Notes under the pieces: model-generated
The model's input: the letters and a program-made list of their open reading frames with translations, nothing else
Told to the model about the DNA's origin: nothing
Database searches by the model: none
Shown here: in pieces, positions 37,015 through 45,202 of the stretch
How positions within the stretch are numbered: the stretch's first letter is position 1
Layout of the letters: the number at the start of each line of letters is the position of its first letter
Program-made: the position numbers and the translations under genes
NCBI GenBank assembly: GCA_027494115.1
Contig: JAOSJL010000001.1
Location: 955,926-1,019,925, forward strand
Direction of reading: 5' to 3'
Length of the DNA stretch: 64,000 nucleotides
Source: Acidimicrobiia bacterium
GTDB taxonomy: Bacteria; Actinomycetota; Acidimicrobiia; IMCC26256; JAOSJL01

Positions 37015-37915
37015 GCACGCGTTCCGGGTAATGGGGTGTTCATCCCGCGTGCTCGTTGTGGGTGGCGACACCGATCTCGCCTTCCGGGGCCGAGCGCGGC
37101 TCGAACAGCTCGAACGGCGTTGGAGCCGGTTCCTTCCCGATAGCGAACTGTCACGCCTCAACGAGGAGCCCGAGACACCCGTCGTCGTCTCGGACGACAC
37201 CTACCTGCTCGCCGAGCGCGTCTGCGCCGCGTGGGTCCAGACCGATGGAGCGTTCGACCCGACCGTGCTCGACGCCATCGAGGCAGCGGGCTACGACGCA
37301 ACCTTCGACGAGCTACCCGACGATCGTCCCGTCGGTGCGGACGGCCCCACTGTGGCACCGGGGTGCGGTGGGATCGAGATGGATCCGGTCGTACGAACGA
37401 TCACCCTTCCGCGTGGAGTGCGACTCGATCCGGGAGGGCTGGGCAAGGGCCTCGCCGCCGATATCGTCGCCGCCGAGCTCGTCGCTGCCGGTGCCGACGG
37501 CGCAATGGTGGACGTCGGGGGCGACCTGCGTGTCCTCGGAGTCCCACCGGGAGGCGACGGTTGGAACGTCGGCGTTGAAGATGCCTCGCATCCGGGCCAG
37601 GACGTCGCACAGGTTCGGCTTGCCCACGGAGGCGTGGCGACGAGCACAGCAGCATTTCGCACGTGGAACGTGGAGGGCCACCCGACCCACCATCTGATCG
37701 ACCCCGTCGTCTCCCGCCCCGTCGCGTCGGACCTGATGTCGGTGACTATTGCCGCCGCAGATGCGGCCTGGGCCGAGGCACTCTCCACAGCCGTCTTCGT
37801 GCGTGGTCTCGAAGCCGGTCGCGAGCTCGTCGACGGCGTCGGTGCGGCGGCGTGCCTCGTGACGACCGACGGACGTCTCTTCGCACAGTCGCCGTTCGAG
37901 GAGATGGCCCGGTGA
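37001..37915 (+). CDS. apbE: FAD:protein FMN transferase (ApbE family)
   Basis: 304 aa from GTG 37001. The best evidence is the ordered ApbE motifs: FLPDSELSRLNE near residue 42, TDGAFDPTVL (FDPT), LDPGGLGKGLAADIV (GGxxKG), VDVGGDLRVLG (the GGD loop) and VATSTAAFRTW with HHLIDP near residue 225. These enzymes use Mg2+ and FAD to attach FMN to Thr/Ser of exported redox proteins, usually outside the cytoplasmic membrane. No signal peptide is obvious from this start, so either the export signal is missed or the enzyme acts inside. Its stop overlaps the next gene by GTGA, linking it directly to the ferric-reductase-like membrane protein. Confidence 0.92.
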   Translation: MAVAEHAFRVMGCSSRVLVVGGDTDLAFRGRARLEQLERRWSRFLPDSELSRLNEEPETPVVVSDDTYLLAERVCAAWVQTDGAFDPTVLDAIEAAGYDATFDELPDDRPVGADGPTVAPGCGGIEMDPVVRTITLPRGVRLDPGGLGKGLAADIVAAELVAAGADGAMVDVGGDLRVLGVPPGGDGWNVGVEDASHPGQDVAQVRLAHGGVATSTAAFRTWNVEGHPTHHLIDPVVSRPVASDLMSVTIAAADAAWAEALSTAVFVRGLEAGRELVDGVGAAACLVTTDGRLFAQSPFEEMAR

Positions 37916-38532
37916 GCACACAGGTCTGGTGGAATGTCGCGCGGGCCGGGGGCATCGTGGCGTGGGCCCTGCTCGCGCTGTCGGTGATCTGGGGTCTGCT
38001 GCTCTCGACCCGGGTCCTGGGTGGGAGGCCGACGCCGGCCTGGCTCACAGACCTGCACCGTTTTCTCGGAGGTCTGGCGGTCGTGTTCACCGGTGTCCAC
38101 GTGTTCGGGCTCGTCGCGGACAGCTACGTCCATTTCGGATGGAGCGAGGTCCTCGTTCCCTTCGCCTCCGGCTGGCGACCCGCGGCGGTCGCGTCGGGGG
38201 TGGTGGCGATGTACCTTCTGATCGCTGTCGAGATCACCTCGCTGATGATGCGTCGTCTCCCGCGCCCGTGGTGGAAACGGATCCATCAGAGCGCCTTTGC
38301 CGTGTTCCTGCTGGCGAGTATTCACGGGGCCACGGCGGGAACCGACGCCACGAACGGGTTGTACCGGTGGTTCTCCATCGGCTCGATCGCGGCTGTCGTG
38401 TTTCTCACGGTGGTTCGTGTCCTCGCCGGCGGCCGGAAGCTGTCGGGCGCCGGACAGAAGCGTTCTCGCAGCGGACCGCGACAACCCGTTCGTGAGGCCG
38501 AACTCCCGTTGTCCCGAACCTCGGTCTCCTGA
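37912..38532 (+). CDS. Ferric reductase-like transmembrane protein (heme b)
   Basis: 206 aa from GTG 37912, overlapping apbE. About five membrane helices are predicted. DLHRFLGGLAVVFTGVHVFGL and WWKRIHQSAFAVFLLASIHGATAG each contain two His residues spaced 13-15 residues apart, the bis-heme ligand pattern of ferric reductase/NOX and MsrQ membrane domains. No FAD- or NAD-binding cytoplasmic domain follows, so it is an electron conduit rather than a full reductase. The preceding ApbE supplies covalent FMN to an unseen partner, and the likely output is reduction of extracytoplasmic metal or another acceptor. Its C-terminus is a basic tail. Confidence 0.87.
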   Translation: MSTQVWWNVARAGGIVAWALLALSVIWGLLLSTRVLGGRPTPAWLTDLHRFLGGLAVVFTGVHVFGLVADSYVHFGWSEVLVPFASGWRPAAVASGVVAMYLLIAVEITSLMMRRLPRPWWKRIHQSAFAVFLLASIHGATAGTDATNGLYRWFSIGSIAAVVFLTVVRVLAGGRKLSGAGQKRSRSGPRQPVREAELPLSRTSVS

Positions 38533-38636
38533 GGAGAGTCCTTCTTCTCGGGCGCCTCGGACGATCCGGGTCGATCGCCTCCTGTGCGACGATGACCGGC
38601 GGAGACGACGCCGGTGTGCAACCCGAGGAGATGACC

Positions 38637-39455
38637 GTGACGAATCTGGCGAACCGAACCACCTTGGTCACCGGTGCAGCGAGTGGGATGGGTCTGGGGA
38701 TCGCCGTCCAGGTCGCCCGCCGCGGCGGCAGGGTCGTTCTCTGGGACCTCGACGAGGACCGCCTCGACGAGGCGCGCGAGACGGTCGACGCCGCGGGCCC
38801 GCAGACTCCGCTCGCTTACCGGTGCAACGTCGCCGACGTGGGCGATGTCAACGCCACAGCCGCCCGGGTGGCGGCCGATCTCGGATCGGTCGACGTCCTC
38901 GTGAACAATGCCGGCGTCGTGAGTGGCGACTGGCTCCTCGATCTCAGCGACGATCAGATCCGGCGTACCTTCGACGTGAACACCTTGTCGTTGTTCTGGG
39001 TGACACGCGCGTTCCTACCCGACATGGTCGAGCGCAACGAGGGCCACGTCGTCACGATGGCTTCCGCGTCGGGTCTCACCGGGGTAGCGAAGCTCACCGA
39101 CTACGCGTCGAGCAAGTGGGCGGCGATCGGGTTCAACGACTCCCTGCGCCAGGAGATGCGACGCCGCGCGCCGGGGGTCCGTACGACCGTCCTCTGCCCG
39201 TTCTACGTCAATACGGGACTGTTCCGAGGGGTGAAGACCCGCTTCCCGCGTCTGCTGCCGATCCTCGAAGAGGACGCGGTCGTGGAACGCATCATCCGCG
39301 CGATCGAACGCAACAGGAGCCGACTGCTCACCCCGTGGCTCGTCAAGACGATTCCCGCCATGCGGGCTCTTCCCGCCCCCGTCCAGGATGCGATCGCCGA
39401 CTCCCTCGGTGCCAACACGTCGATGGACGAGTTCGTCGGTCGACGGGCCGACTGA
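38637..39455 (+). CDS. Short-chain dehydrogenase/reductase (SDR)
   Basis: 272 aa from GTG 38637, placed 6 nt after GAGGAG; ATG 38631 abuts that RBS and is less likely. The nucleotide-binding motif is TLVTGAASGMGLG, and the structural NNAG is present in VDVLVNNAGVV. The active site is MASASGLTGVAKLTDYASSKWA, giving Ser, Tyr and Lys (YASSK). The overall length and the C-terminal RNRSRLLTPWLVKTIPAMRALP resemble bacterial long-chain or retinol-type dehydrogenases. It should be an NAD(P)-dependent alcohol/ketone oxidoreductase in the cytoplasm. It follows the redox operon but has its own RBS and a ~104-bp gap, so no operon is claimed. Confidence 0.9.
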   Translation: MTNLANRTTLVTGAASGMGLGIAVQVARRGGRVVLWDLDEDRLDEARETVDAAGPQTPLAYRCNVADVGDVNATAARVAADLGSVDVLVNNAGVVSGDWLLDLSDDQIRRTFDVNTLSLFWVTRAFLPDMVERNEGHVVTMASASGLTGVAKLTDYASSKWAAIGFNDSLRQEMRRRAPGVRTTVLCPFYVNTGLFRGVKTRFPRLLPILEEDAVVERIIRAIERNRSRLLTPWLVKTIPAMRALPAPVQDAIADSLGANTSMDEFVGRRAD

Positions 39456-39478
39456 CCCGCAGCCCGACGGCGCACCGG

Positions 39479-40045
39479 TCAGGAGATGACGTCGCCGACT
39501 CTGTTCATGGCGCTGTGGAGCTTCGGGTGGCGTGCAACGCGGTCGTACATGCGCTCGGTGAGCTGCTGATCGCCGCGGGTTTCCCACGCCTCTTCCATTC
39601 CGGTTCGGAAGTTGGCCCGGATCTGTTCGAACGCCGCCTTCTGCTCGGCGGTCGGTTCGGGGTCGGGAAGATCCTCGGGCATGCCTTCGAGTTCACCGGG
39701 ATCGAACCAGATGAACTGGTCGCGGACGCAGACGTCGAGCTCCGCGGTGTGGGTCGTGGGGCCGTCGCCGTCTTCACCTTCGGGGATCTCGTCGGCGTCG
39801 GCCTCGACGGTGAGGACGGCCATCGTCTCGGAGCAGAACGGGCACCGGACACCGCGGGCCGAAGCACCTGAGGCGGCGCCCCAGAGCTGGTCGATCTCGT
39901 CTTCCTGGAGTCGTTCGTAGGACTCGCTCAGCGTGAACCCGAGACCGTGGCCGTTCGGGCACGACCAGGGGTTCAGCTCACCCTGGGCGCCGAGGACGAG
40001 CTCCTCACGGCAGCTGTGGCAACGGGGTGGTTCGAGTTTCGACAT
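39479..40045 (-). CDS. Zinc-ribbon (zf-TFIIB-like) protein
   Basis: 188 aa. A first zinc knuckle is CHSC...CPNGH at the N-terminus (residues ~9-33). A second unit has CPFC near residue 69 and ends LDVCVRDQFIWFDPGELE, the closing half of the zf-TFIIB motif (C...G-x-W-x-D/E-x-G-E-L), with Asp in place of one Cys-adjacent Gly. The C-terminal third is helical and acidic. Such proteins are small DNA- or RNA-associated or assembly factors of unknown role. It lies convergent to the SDR gene. RBS ahead of ATG 40045 reads AAAGGACG-type sequence on the minus strand. Confidence 0.7.
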   Translation of the reverse strand: MSKLEPPRCHSCREELVLGAQGELNPWSCPNGHGLGFTLSESYERLQEDEIDQLWGAASGASARGVRCPFCSETMAVLTVEADADEIPEGEDGDGPTTHTAELDVCVRDQFIWFDPGELEGMPEDLPDPEPTAEQKAAFEQIRANFRTGMEEAWETRGDQQLTERMYDRVARHPKLHSAMNRVGDVIS

Positions 40046-40177
40046 CGGAACTCCGAAAGGACGAACGGGATTCTCTGCGACCGATCCGTCAGCCTACCGG
40101 CCACGCGGGAAGCTCCGAACCGTCCCGAGCCGAAGCCTCAGGAGGGTGCCGGTTTCGGCGTCGCGTGGTTCCACCCA

Positions 40178-40207
40178 TTTGGAAGGCTACGGGCGGTTCG
40201 CTATGAT
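40178..40207 (+). promoter_or_regulatory. Promoter for the lipoprotein esterase gene
   Basis: TTTGGA (40178-40183), an 18-bp spacer and TATGAT (40202-40207). A GGGAGG RBS sits 6 nt before GTG 40241, supporting that start over further-upstream codons. Confidence 0.45.
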
Positions 40208-40240
40208 CGCACCACTCTGCGTGGTACTGGGAGGCTCTCC

Positions 40241-42160
40241 GTGGGACAGGTTTCGGGACAACGGCTGTCGGGACAACGGCTGCCGGGTCGAGCGACGGCC
40301 GGCACTCGACGCCGGAGGACACGACTGGTCGTGGGCGGCGCCGTCGTGGCGTTGTTGGCCGCGGCGTGCATCCCTGTCAAGCCGCCGGTCGACCCGCCCG
40401 AGCCGCCATCTCCGAACGATCCGTGTCACTCGATGGCGATCGGTACATGTGGCCTCCCGTTCCCGAGTGACGAGTGGACCGTCGCCGATCCCAATTCTCC
40501 GACCGGGCTGCGACTCGCCGTTCCCGACGAGGTCGTTCCCGAGGCGCTGCGCGCGCAACTCCCCGACTCCTTCTCCCCGTCGGAGCTGTTCGACGACAGC
40601 GACGGCTTCTCCGCTGCGGGACCGATCGTGTTCGAGCTCCCCACGTCGCTCGCCCCCGGCACTCTTCCCGACGACGGCGGAGACGCCGTGGTCGTGTACG
40701 ACCTCGACACGGGCGAACGCGCCCCGGTGCGCGTCCACGAGAGCAAAGAGGGCGCGCTCCGGGGACGTCACGGAACGATCGTGCAGGCGTGGTCGCGAAC
40801 GCACTGGGACTGGGGGCACACCTACGTCGCGGCGGTCACGACCGACCTGTACAAGCAGGCCGGCGGCCCGTTCGCTGCCGACCCCGATGGCGGCGACCCC
40901 GACGGTCGTGCGTTCCTGGCGGGCATGGGATTCGGCGCCGACCGAATCGTGTCGACCACGACTTTCACGGTCCGGAGCGAGGCCGACGCCACGTCGGACC
41001 TCGATGCCATGGCGGCCGAAGTACGCGCCCAGGATCATCCGGTGCGCAACGTCAAGGCTCTTCCGAACTTCCTGTTCATCAACAACGTGTCGACCATCGT
41101 GACGGGCCAGGTCCGGATCACCGATTTCCGTGATGCCGAAGGTCAGGTCCGCTACGAGCCCGGTGATGCCGGGGCGCAGCGCTGGATCGACTTCACGATG
41201 ACAGTTCCGTCCAAGCGTTTGGCCAACGGATCGCCCGTAGCGATCTACGGCCACGGCCTCGGGATCTTCAAGGAATCGATGGTCGTCGTCGCCGGCCAGA
41301 ACGCCTACCGCGGCATCGCCACGATCTCGATCGATCAACCGAACCACGGCTCACGCCAGGCGGCCGACGGCGGCTACATCTTCCAACTGGTGAAGCCTTC
41401 GCAGGTCGACCGGCTGACGGGAATCATCGCCGAGTCACCGCTCGACCACCTGTCGCTCCTCCTGGCCGTGGAAGACGAGCTCGGCGATCTCGACGTCGCG
41501 CCGTTCAATCTCCTCGACCCGCTCGACGCCGACGGTGTCGCGGATCTCGACACCGACCGGGTCCTCTACGAGGGAACGTCGCTCGGCGGTGTGGTCGGCA
41601 TGAGCTTCGTGAGCATCGCTCCCGAACTCGACGGCGCGGGTGTGCATGTGGCGGGTGTCGGGATCACGTCGATCCTCAGTGAGTCCATCTTCTGGGAGAT
41701 CGGGCTGAACGCAACCGGCACCGGCTTCCGAGGTGTCATCCCGACCGGAGCCTCCGCCGGAGAGGCCGCGATGCTCGCTGCCGCGGTGCAGCACGAGGTC
41801 GACCAGGGCGACGCCATCAACTTGGTGGAACGAATTCCCGAGCTGGGAACGCCCACGTTGAACCTGTACGCCATCGGTGACGGTCTCGTCCCGAACTACT
41901 CGAGTGAGGCGTTCGCGTCGCTGGCCGAACTGCCGTTGTACGACCGGGTTCTTGATCCGATTCCCTTCATCCCCCACGCGGGGCCGACACTCCCCGCGGA
42001 CGGAACGGGTCTCTGGCAGATCGACACGAGCAACGTTCCGCAGTTCCCGGGTGGCCTCTCGGCGATCTCCGACCTGCTCGAGCACGTGCAGTTCATCCAG
42101 AACCGCGCGACGGCGCAGTACAACACCTGGCTCGATCAACGGCTCGCGGACGCTCCCTGA
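40241..42160 (+). CDS. Lipoprotein alpha/beta hydrolase (esterase/lipase-like)
   Basis: 639 aa. GTG 40241 is preceded by GGGAGG. The signal is LVVGGAVVALLAAAC, followed by a Pro-rich linker. The body shows FPSDEWTVADPNSPTGLRLAVPDE early, resembling bacterial lipases with N-terminal FPSD-type domains. GTSLGGVVGMSF near residue 448 gives the GxSxG nucleophile elbow, with later IGDGLVPNYSSEAF (acid) and FIPHAGP (possible His). No frame break is seen. The N-terminus carries a perfect 15-bp tandem repeat (40253-40282) encoding SGQRL twice. It is likely an exported, membrane-anchored esterase or lipase. Substrate unknown. Confidence 0.78.
   Translation: MGQVSGQRLSGQRLPGRATAGTRRRRTRLVVGGAVVALLAAACIPVKPPVDPPEPPSPNDPCHSMAIGTCGLPFPSDEWTVADPNSPTGLRLAVPDEVVPEALRAQLPDSFSPSELFDDSDGFSAAGPIVFELPTSLAPGTLPDDGGDAVVVYDLDTGERAPVRVHESKEGALRGRHGTIVQAWSRTHWDWGHTYVAAVTTDLYKQAGGPFAADPDGGDPDGRAFLAGMGFGADRIVSTTTFTVRSEADATSDLDAMAAEVRAQDHPVRNVKALPNFLFINNVSTIVTGQVRITDFRDAEGQVRYEPGDAGAQRWIDFTMTVPSKRLANGSPVAIYGHGLGIFKESMVVVAGQNAYRGIATISIDQPNHGSRQAADGGYIFQLVKPSQVDRLTGIIAESPLDHLSLLLAVEDELGDLDVAPFNLLDPLDADGVADLDTDRVLYEGTSLGGVVGMSFVSIAPELDGAGVHVAGVGITSILSESIFWEIGLNATGTGFRGVIPTGASAGEAAMLAAAVQHEVDQGDAINLVERIPELGTPTLNLYAIGDGLVPNYSSEAFASLAELPLYDRVLDPIPFIPHAGPTLPADGTGLWQIDTSNVPQFPGGLSAISDLLEHVQFIQNRATAQYNTWLDQRLADAP
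40253..40282 (+). repeat. 15-bp tandem repeat in the esterase N-terminus
   Basis: TCGGGACAACGGCTG occurs twice in direct succession (40253-40267 and 40268-40282) and encodes SGQRL-SGQRL just before the signal peptide hydrophobic core. The repeat is in frame, so copy number can change without frame loss. Confidence 0.9.
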
Positions 42161-42188
42161 GTTCGAAGGTCGCAGCGCTTCGCCGAGA

Positions 42189-42821
42189 TCAGTGACCGCG
42201 GGCGATCCACTCGTCGAGGTGAGGTGCCTCGGCACCGATGGTCGTGTCGTCACCGTGGCCCGTGTGCACGACCGTGTCGGGCGGTAGCGGCAGAAGCCGG
42301 TCGCGAATCGACTCGATGATCGTGTCGAAATCCGAGAACGACCGGCCTGTGGCACCCGGCCCGCCCTTGAAGAGCGTGTCGCCACCAAACACGCGCTCGT
42401 GAGTGGCGTCGTGCAGGCAGACGCCACCGGGACTGTGCCCGGGTGTGTGGAGAACGGTCAGTTCCACGTCCGCCACGTGAAGAGCGTCGCCGTCGGCGAG
42501 TGATCCGTCGGGAGCGCGCTCGGGGTAGATGGCGTCCCACAGCATCCGGTCGTCGTCATGGAGCAGAATCGGCGCGTCACCGACGAGCTCGGAGAGCTCC
42601 GCGGCCACGTTGATGTGGTCGTTGTGCCCGTGCGTACACGCGATGGCGACGACCCGTCGGTCGCCGCAGGCCGAGGCGATCGCTCCGGCATCGTGGGCGG
42701 CGTCGACCACGAGGACCTCGCTGTCGTCGCCGATCACCCAGATGTTGTTCTCGACGTCGAAGTCCTCGCCGTCGAGAGTGAAGACCCCGTTGGTACGTAC
42801 GCGCTCGACGGTGGCCGTCAC
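42189..42821 (-). CDS. MBL-fold hydrolase partner of the mycothiol formaldehyde dehydrogenase
   Basis: 210 aa from GTG 42821, overlapping the dehydrogenase stop as GTGA. The metallo-beta-lactamase core has [11 protein letters not shown] (HxHxDH, about residues 61-70), [18 protein letters not shown] and a final HTGHGDDT. The size and motif order match glyoxalase II-like thioesterases. In mycobacteria the same gene pair (dehydrogenase then MBL protein) is found, and the hydrolase is expected to cleave S-formyl-mycothiol or a related thioester. It is therefore probably the second step of formaldehyde oxidation to formate. Confidence 0.88.
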   Translation of the reverse strand: MTATVERVRTNGVFTLDGEDFDVENNIWVIGDDSEVLVVDAAHDAGAIASACGDRRVVAIACTHGHNDHINVAAELSELVGDAPILLHDDDRMLWDAIYPERAPDGSLADGDALHVADVELTVLHTPGHSPGGVCLHDATHERVFGGDTLFKGGPGATGRSFSDFDTIIESIRDRLLPLPPDTVVHTGHGDDTTIGAEAPHLDEWIARGH

Positions 42822-43912
42822 CGGTCGCCCCCGAGTTGTACGACGGACCGGAGCACCTCACCGCGTTCCATGCGACCGAACGCCTCCTCCACGCCGTCGA
42901 GGCCGATCGTCTCCGACACGAAAGCGTCCAGATCGAATCTCCCCTGGAGGTAGAGGTCGATGAGCATCGGGAAGTCACGCGACGGGAGGCAGTCGCCGTA
43001 CCAGGATGGTTTGAGTGCCCCGCCGCGACCGAAGAAGTCGATCATCGGAAGCTCCAGGGTCATCGACGGGTCGGGAACACCGACCTGCACGACGGTTCCG
43101 CCGAGGTCGCGGGCGTAGAAGGCCTGTTCCAGAACCATCGGGTTGCCGACGGCCTCGATGCAGACATCGGCGCCGATCCCATTGGTGATGGAGCGCACCG
43201 CCTCGACCGGGTCCTCCTTCGAGGCGTCGACCGTGTCGGTGGCGCCGAACCCGCGGGCCCACTCCAGTTTCGTGGCGTCGAGGTCGACGGCGACGACCTT
43301 CGCAGCGCCTGCCAACGCTGCACCGGCGATGGCGGCGTCGCCCACACCCCCACATCCGAAGACCGCAACGGTGTCGCCCCGGCCGACCCCACCGGTGTTG
43401 ACGGCAGCGCCGAACCCGGCCATCACTCCGCATCCGAGAAGGCCGGCGGCCTCGGGCCGGGCTCTCTTGTCGACCTTCGTGCACTGCCCAGCGGCCACGA
43501 GCGTGAGGTCGGCGAAGGCCCCGATACCGAGAGCGGGGGAGAGCACAGTGCCGTCGGCCAGCGTCATGGCCTGATGGGCGTTGTGGGTGTCGAAGCAGTA
43601 CTGCGGTTCGCCGCGTCGACAGGCCCGACAGTTCCCGCACACGGCGCGCCAGTTGAGAACGACGAAGTCGCCCGGAGACACGATCGAGACGTTCTCGCCG
43701 ACCGATTCCACGATTCCGGCCGCCTCGTGGCCGAGGAGAAACGGGAAGTCGTCGTTGATCCCGCCTTCGCGGTAGTGGAGGTCGGTGTGGCAGACGCCGC
43801 ACGCCTGCGGTCGGACCAACGCTTCTCCGGGACCCGGATCGGGAACGAGCACCGTCTCGACGCTGACCGGCTCGCCCTTGGCGCGGGCAACAACACCTCG
43901 GACCTCGTGCAT
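42818..43912 (-). CDS. mscR: S-(hydroxymethyl)mycothiol dehydrogenase (NAD/mycothiol-dependent formaldehyde dehydrogenase)
   Basis: 364 aa. The zinc-MDR motifs are [13 protein letters not shown] and [13 protein letters not shown], the structural Cys loop is [15 protein letters not shown], and the Rossmann motif is [13 protein letters not shown]. The specific sequence [16 protein letters not shown] and the [19 protein letters not shown] stretch fit the mycothiol-dependent class. Function: oxidation of S-hydroxymethyl-mycothiol (formaldehyde adduct), and reduction of S-nitrosomycothiol in some species. A GGAGG RBS precedes ATG 43912. It is translated together with the MBL hydrolase. This implies that the host makes mycothiol, supporting actinobacterial origin. 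Confidence 0.9.
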   Translation of the reverse strand: MHEVRGVVARAKGEPVSVETVLVPDPGPGEALVRPQACGVCHTDLHYREGGINDDFPFLLGHEAAGIVESVGENVSIVSPGDFVVLNWRAVCGNCRACRRGEPQYCFDTHNAHQAMTLADGTVLSPALGIGAFADLTLVAAGQCTKVDKRARPEAAGLLGCGVMAGFGAAVNTGGVGRGDTVAVFGCGGVGDAAIAGAALAGAAKVVAVDLDATKLEWARGFGATDTVDASKEDPVEAVRSITNGIGADVCIEAVGNPMVLEQAFYARDLGGTVVQVGVPDPSMTLELPMIDFFGRGGALKPSWYGDCLPSRDFPMLIDLYLQGRFDLDAFVSETIGLDGVEEAFGRMERGEVLRSVVQLGGDR

Positions 43913-43945
43913 GTACCGACCTCCGTTTCCCGGGAGGTTAGGGCT

Positions 43946-45070
43946 TCATGAAGATGCGGAGTAGGGGAGCCAGCGGTGAGAGTCGAAGTCGTAGAGCTTG
44001 CAGCGTCGGTTGTTGTGCAGGTAGTCGCGCAGTCGGAGGGGCTTCTCGATGACGGTCTCGCCGTAGGCGGCGACGATCGCGTCGCCCGCTTCAGGCAGCG
44101 CGTGGTACGGAATCCGCTGATCCACGTGGTGCGGTACGTGCACGAAGATGTTGTGGAAGAAGAAGTTGAGTGGAGCGGGAACGTGCAGGATCGTCGTGCC
44201 CTCGACCTGGCCGTGGAACCCGTTCCACGCGGGGCGGGGCCACCAGCGGATGTCGGGAGCGATGTGGTGGACGTAGACGGCCCAGCCGATGATCCACATG
44301 AAGACCATCCACGGAATCACCAGAACCTTGAGTGCCATCCAAACGCCTGCGGCGAGTGATCCACCGGCCAGGGTGCCGAGGGCGACGACGAGCGCCGTGG
44401 TGACGATCGCATAGGCGAGCACGAGGGCGAGGTCGACGCGGACGCTGCGACGGTGTTTTGCCGGAGCGTTCGTCGTCATCATCTTCTCCCACCACACGAC
44501 CCGCGTGTAGTAGAGCCCGGCGCCGAGAGGACCCCACTCGATCCGATGCCGAAGCTTCGCGAGAGGCGACAGAGCCTGGTACTCCGCGGGTTTCGTGGGG
44601 TGCCAGACGAAGTCGGCGGTCTCGCGCACCGTGTGCCCGTGGTGCAGGCGGTTGTGTCCCACGACCCACCCCGCGTACACGTGGAGGTGCGGGAGCATGA
44701 GGATGCGTCCGAGGGTCGCGTTGGCTCGGTCGTTCGCGAACAACGCGCCGTGCGCGGCGTCGTGGGCGAGGATGAACAGGCTGCTCAGCGCGAGTCCGGC
44801 AAGGATCCACAGCGGGACGAGCAACCACAGCGCATCGCTGACCACCAGAAGGGCGATGACGGCCGCGTAGACGGCCAGGGAACGGATGATCACCCGGACA
44901 GCTTTCCCCGTCGGCCGCGCGTAGCACTGCGGCGGGATGACACTGCGTGCCCCGCGCAACGTCTCGGTCGGGTCGCCGGATGGGGTGTCGGGCACGTCCG
45001 TCGAGGGGGAGGACCCGGCGGAGGCCTCTGTGGCAGGGGTGTCTGAAGGAGCGGTGGAGGTGCTCGGCAC
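43946..45070 (-). CDS. Membrane fatty acid desaturase
   Basis: 374 aa from GTG 45070 with GGAGA upstream. The three di-iron histidine boxes are HDAAHG (about residue 103), HNRLHH (about 141) and HVPHHVDQR (about 315), with long hydrophobic segments between them. The N-terminal ~45 residues are Ser/Thr/Pro-rich and disordered. It introduces a double bond into acyl chains (acyl-CoA or lipid-bound) using O2 and reduced ferredoxin. The gene starts beside a divergent acyltransferase, suggesting a membrane-lipid homeostasis unit. A candidate inverted repeat lies in the divergent region. Confidence 0.93.
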   Translation of the reverse strand: MPSTSTAPSDTPATEASAGSSPSTDVPDTPSGDPTETLRGARSVIPPQCYARPTGKAVRVIIRSLAVYAAVIALLVVSDALWLLVPLWILAGLALSSLFILAHDAAHGALFANDRANATLGRILMLPHLHVYAGWVVGHNRLHHGHTVRETADFVWHPTKPAEYQALSPLAKLRHRIEWGPLGAGLYYTRVVWWEKMMTTNAPAKHRRSVRVDLALVLAYAIVTTALVVALGTLAGGSLAAGVWMALKVLVIPWMVFMWIIGWAVYVHHIAPDIRWWPRPAWNGFHGQVEGTTILHVPAPLNFFFHNIFVHVPHHVDQRIPYHALPEAGDAIVAAYGETVIEKPLRLRDYLHNNRRCKLYDFDSHRWLPYSASS

Positions 45071-45106
45071 GGCGGTTCTCCGGGTTGGCTGCCAGAAGAA
45101 TAGTTC

Positions 45107-45122
45107 CCTACTGACTGGTAGG
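45107..45122. promoter_or_regulatory. Candidate operator between desaturase and acyltransferase genes
   Basis: CCTAC-tgactg-GTAGG is a perfect 5-bp inverted repeat with a 6-bp spacer, 37 bp upstream of the desaturase start. It resembles the small palindromes bound by TetR-type lipid regulators. The binding protein is not in this window. Confidence 0.4.
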
Positions 45123-45189
45123 TAGAACCGATCGTCCGATCCGACCCCCGGGGTCTTCCAGGGTCACCGGGTGCCCGGAGGGCCTGCCG

Positions 45190-45195
45190 TAGCCT
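45190..45195 (+). promoter_or_regulatory. -10-like TAGCCT, leaderless spacing to the acyltransferase GTG
   Basis: TAGCCT ends 7 nt before GTG 45203 and no RBS is present, the same geometry as at the cyclase gene. Confidence 0.35.
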
Positions 45196-45202
45196 CCTGG
45201 CC

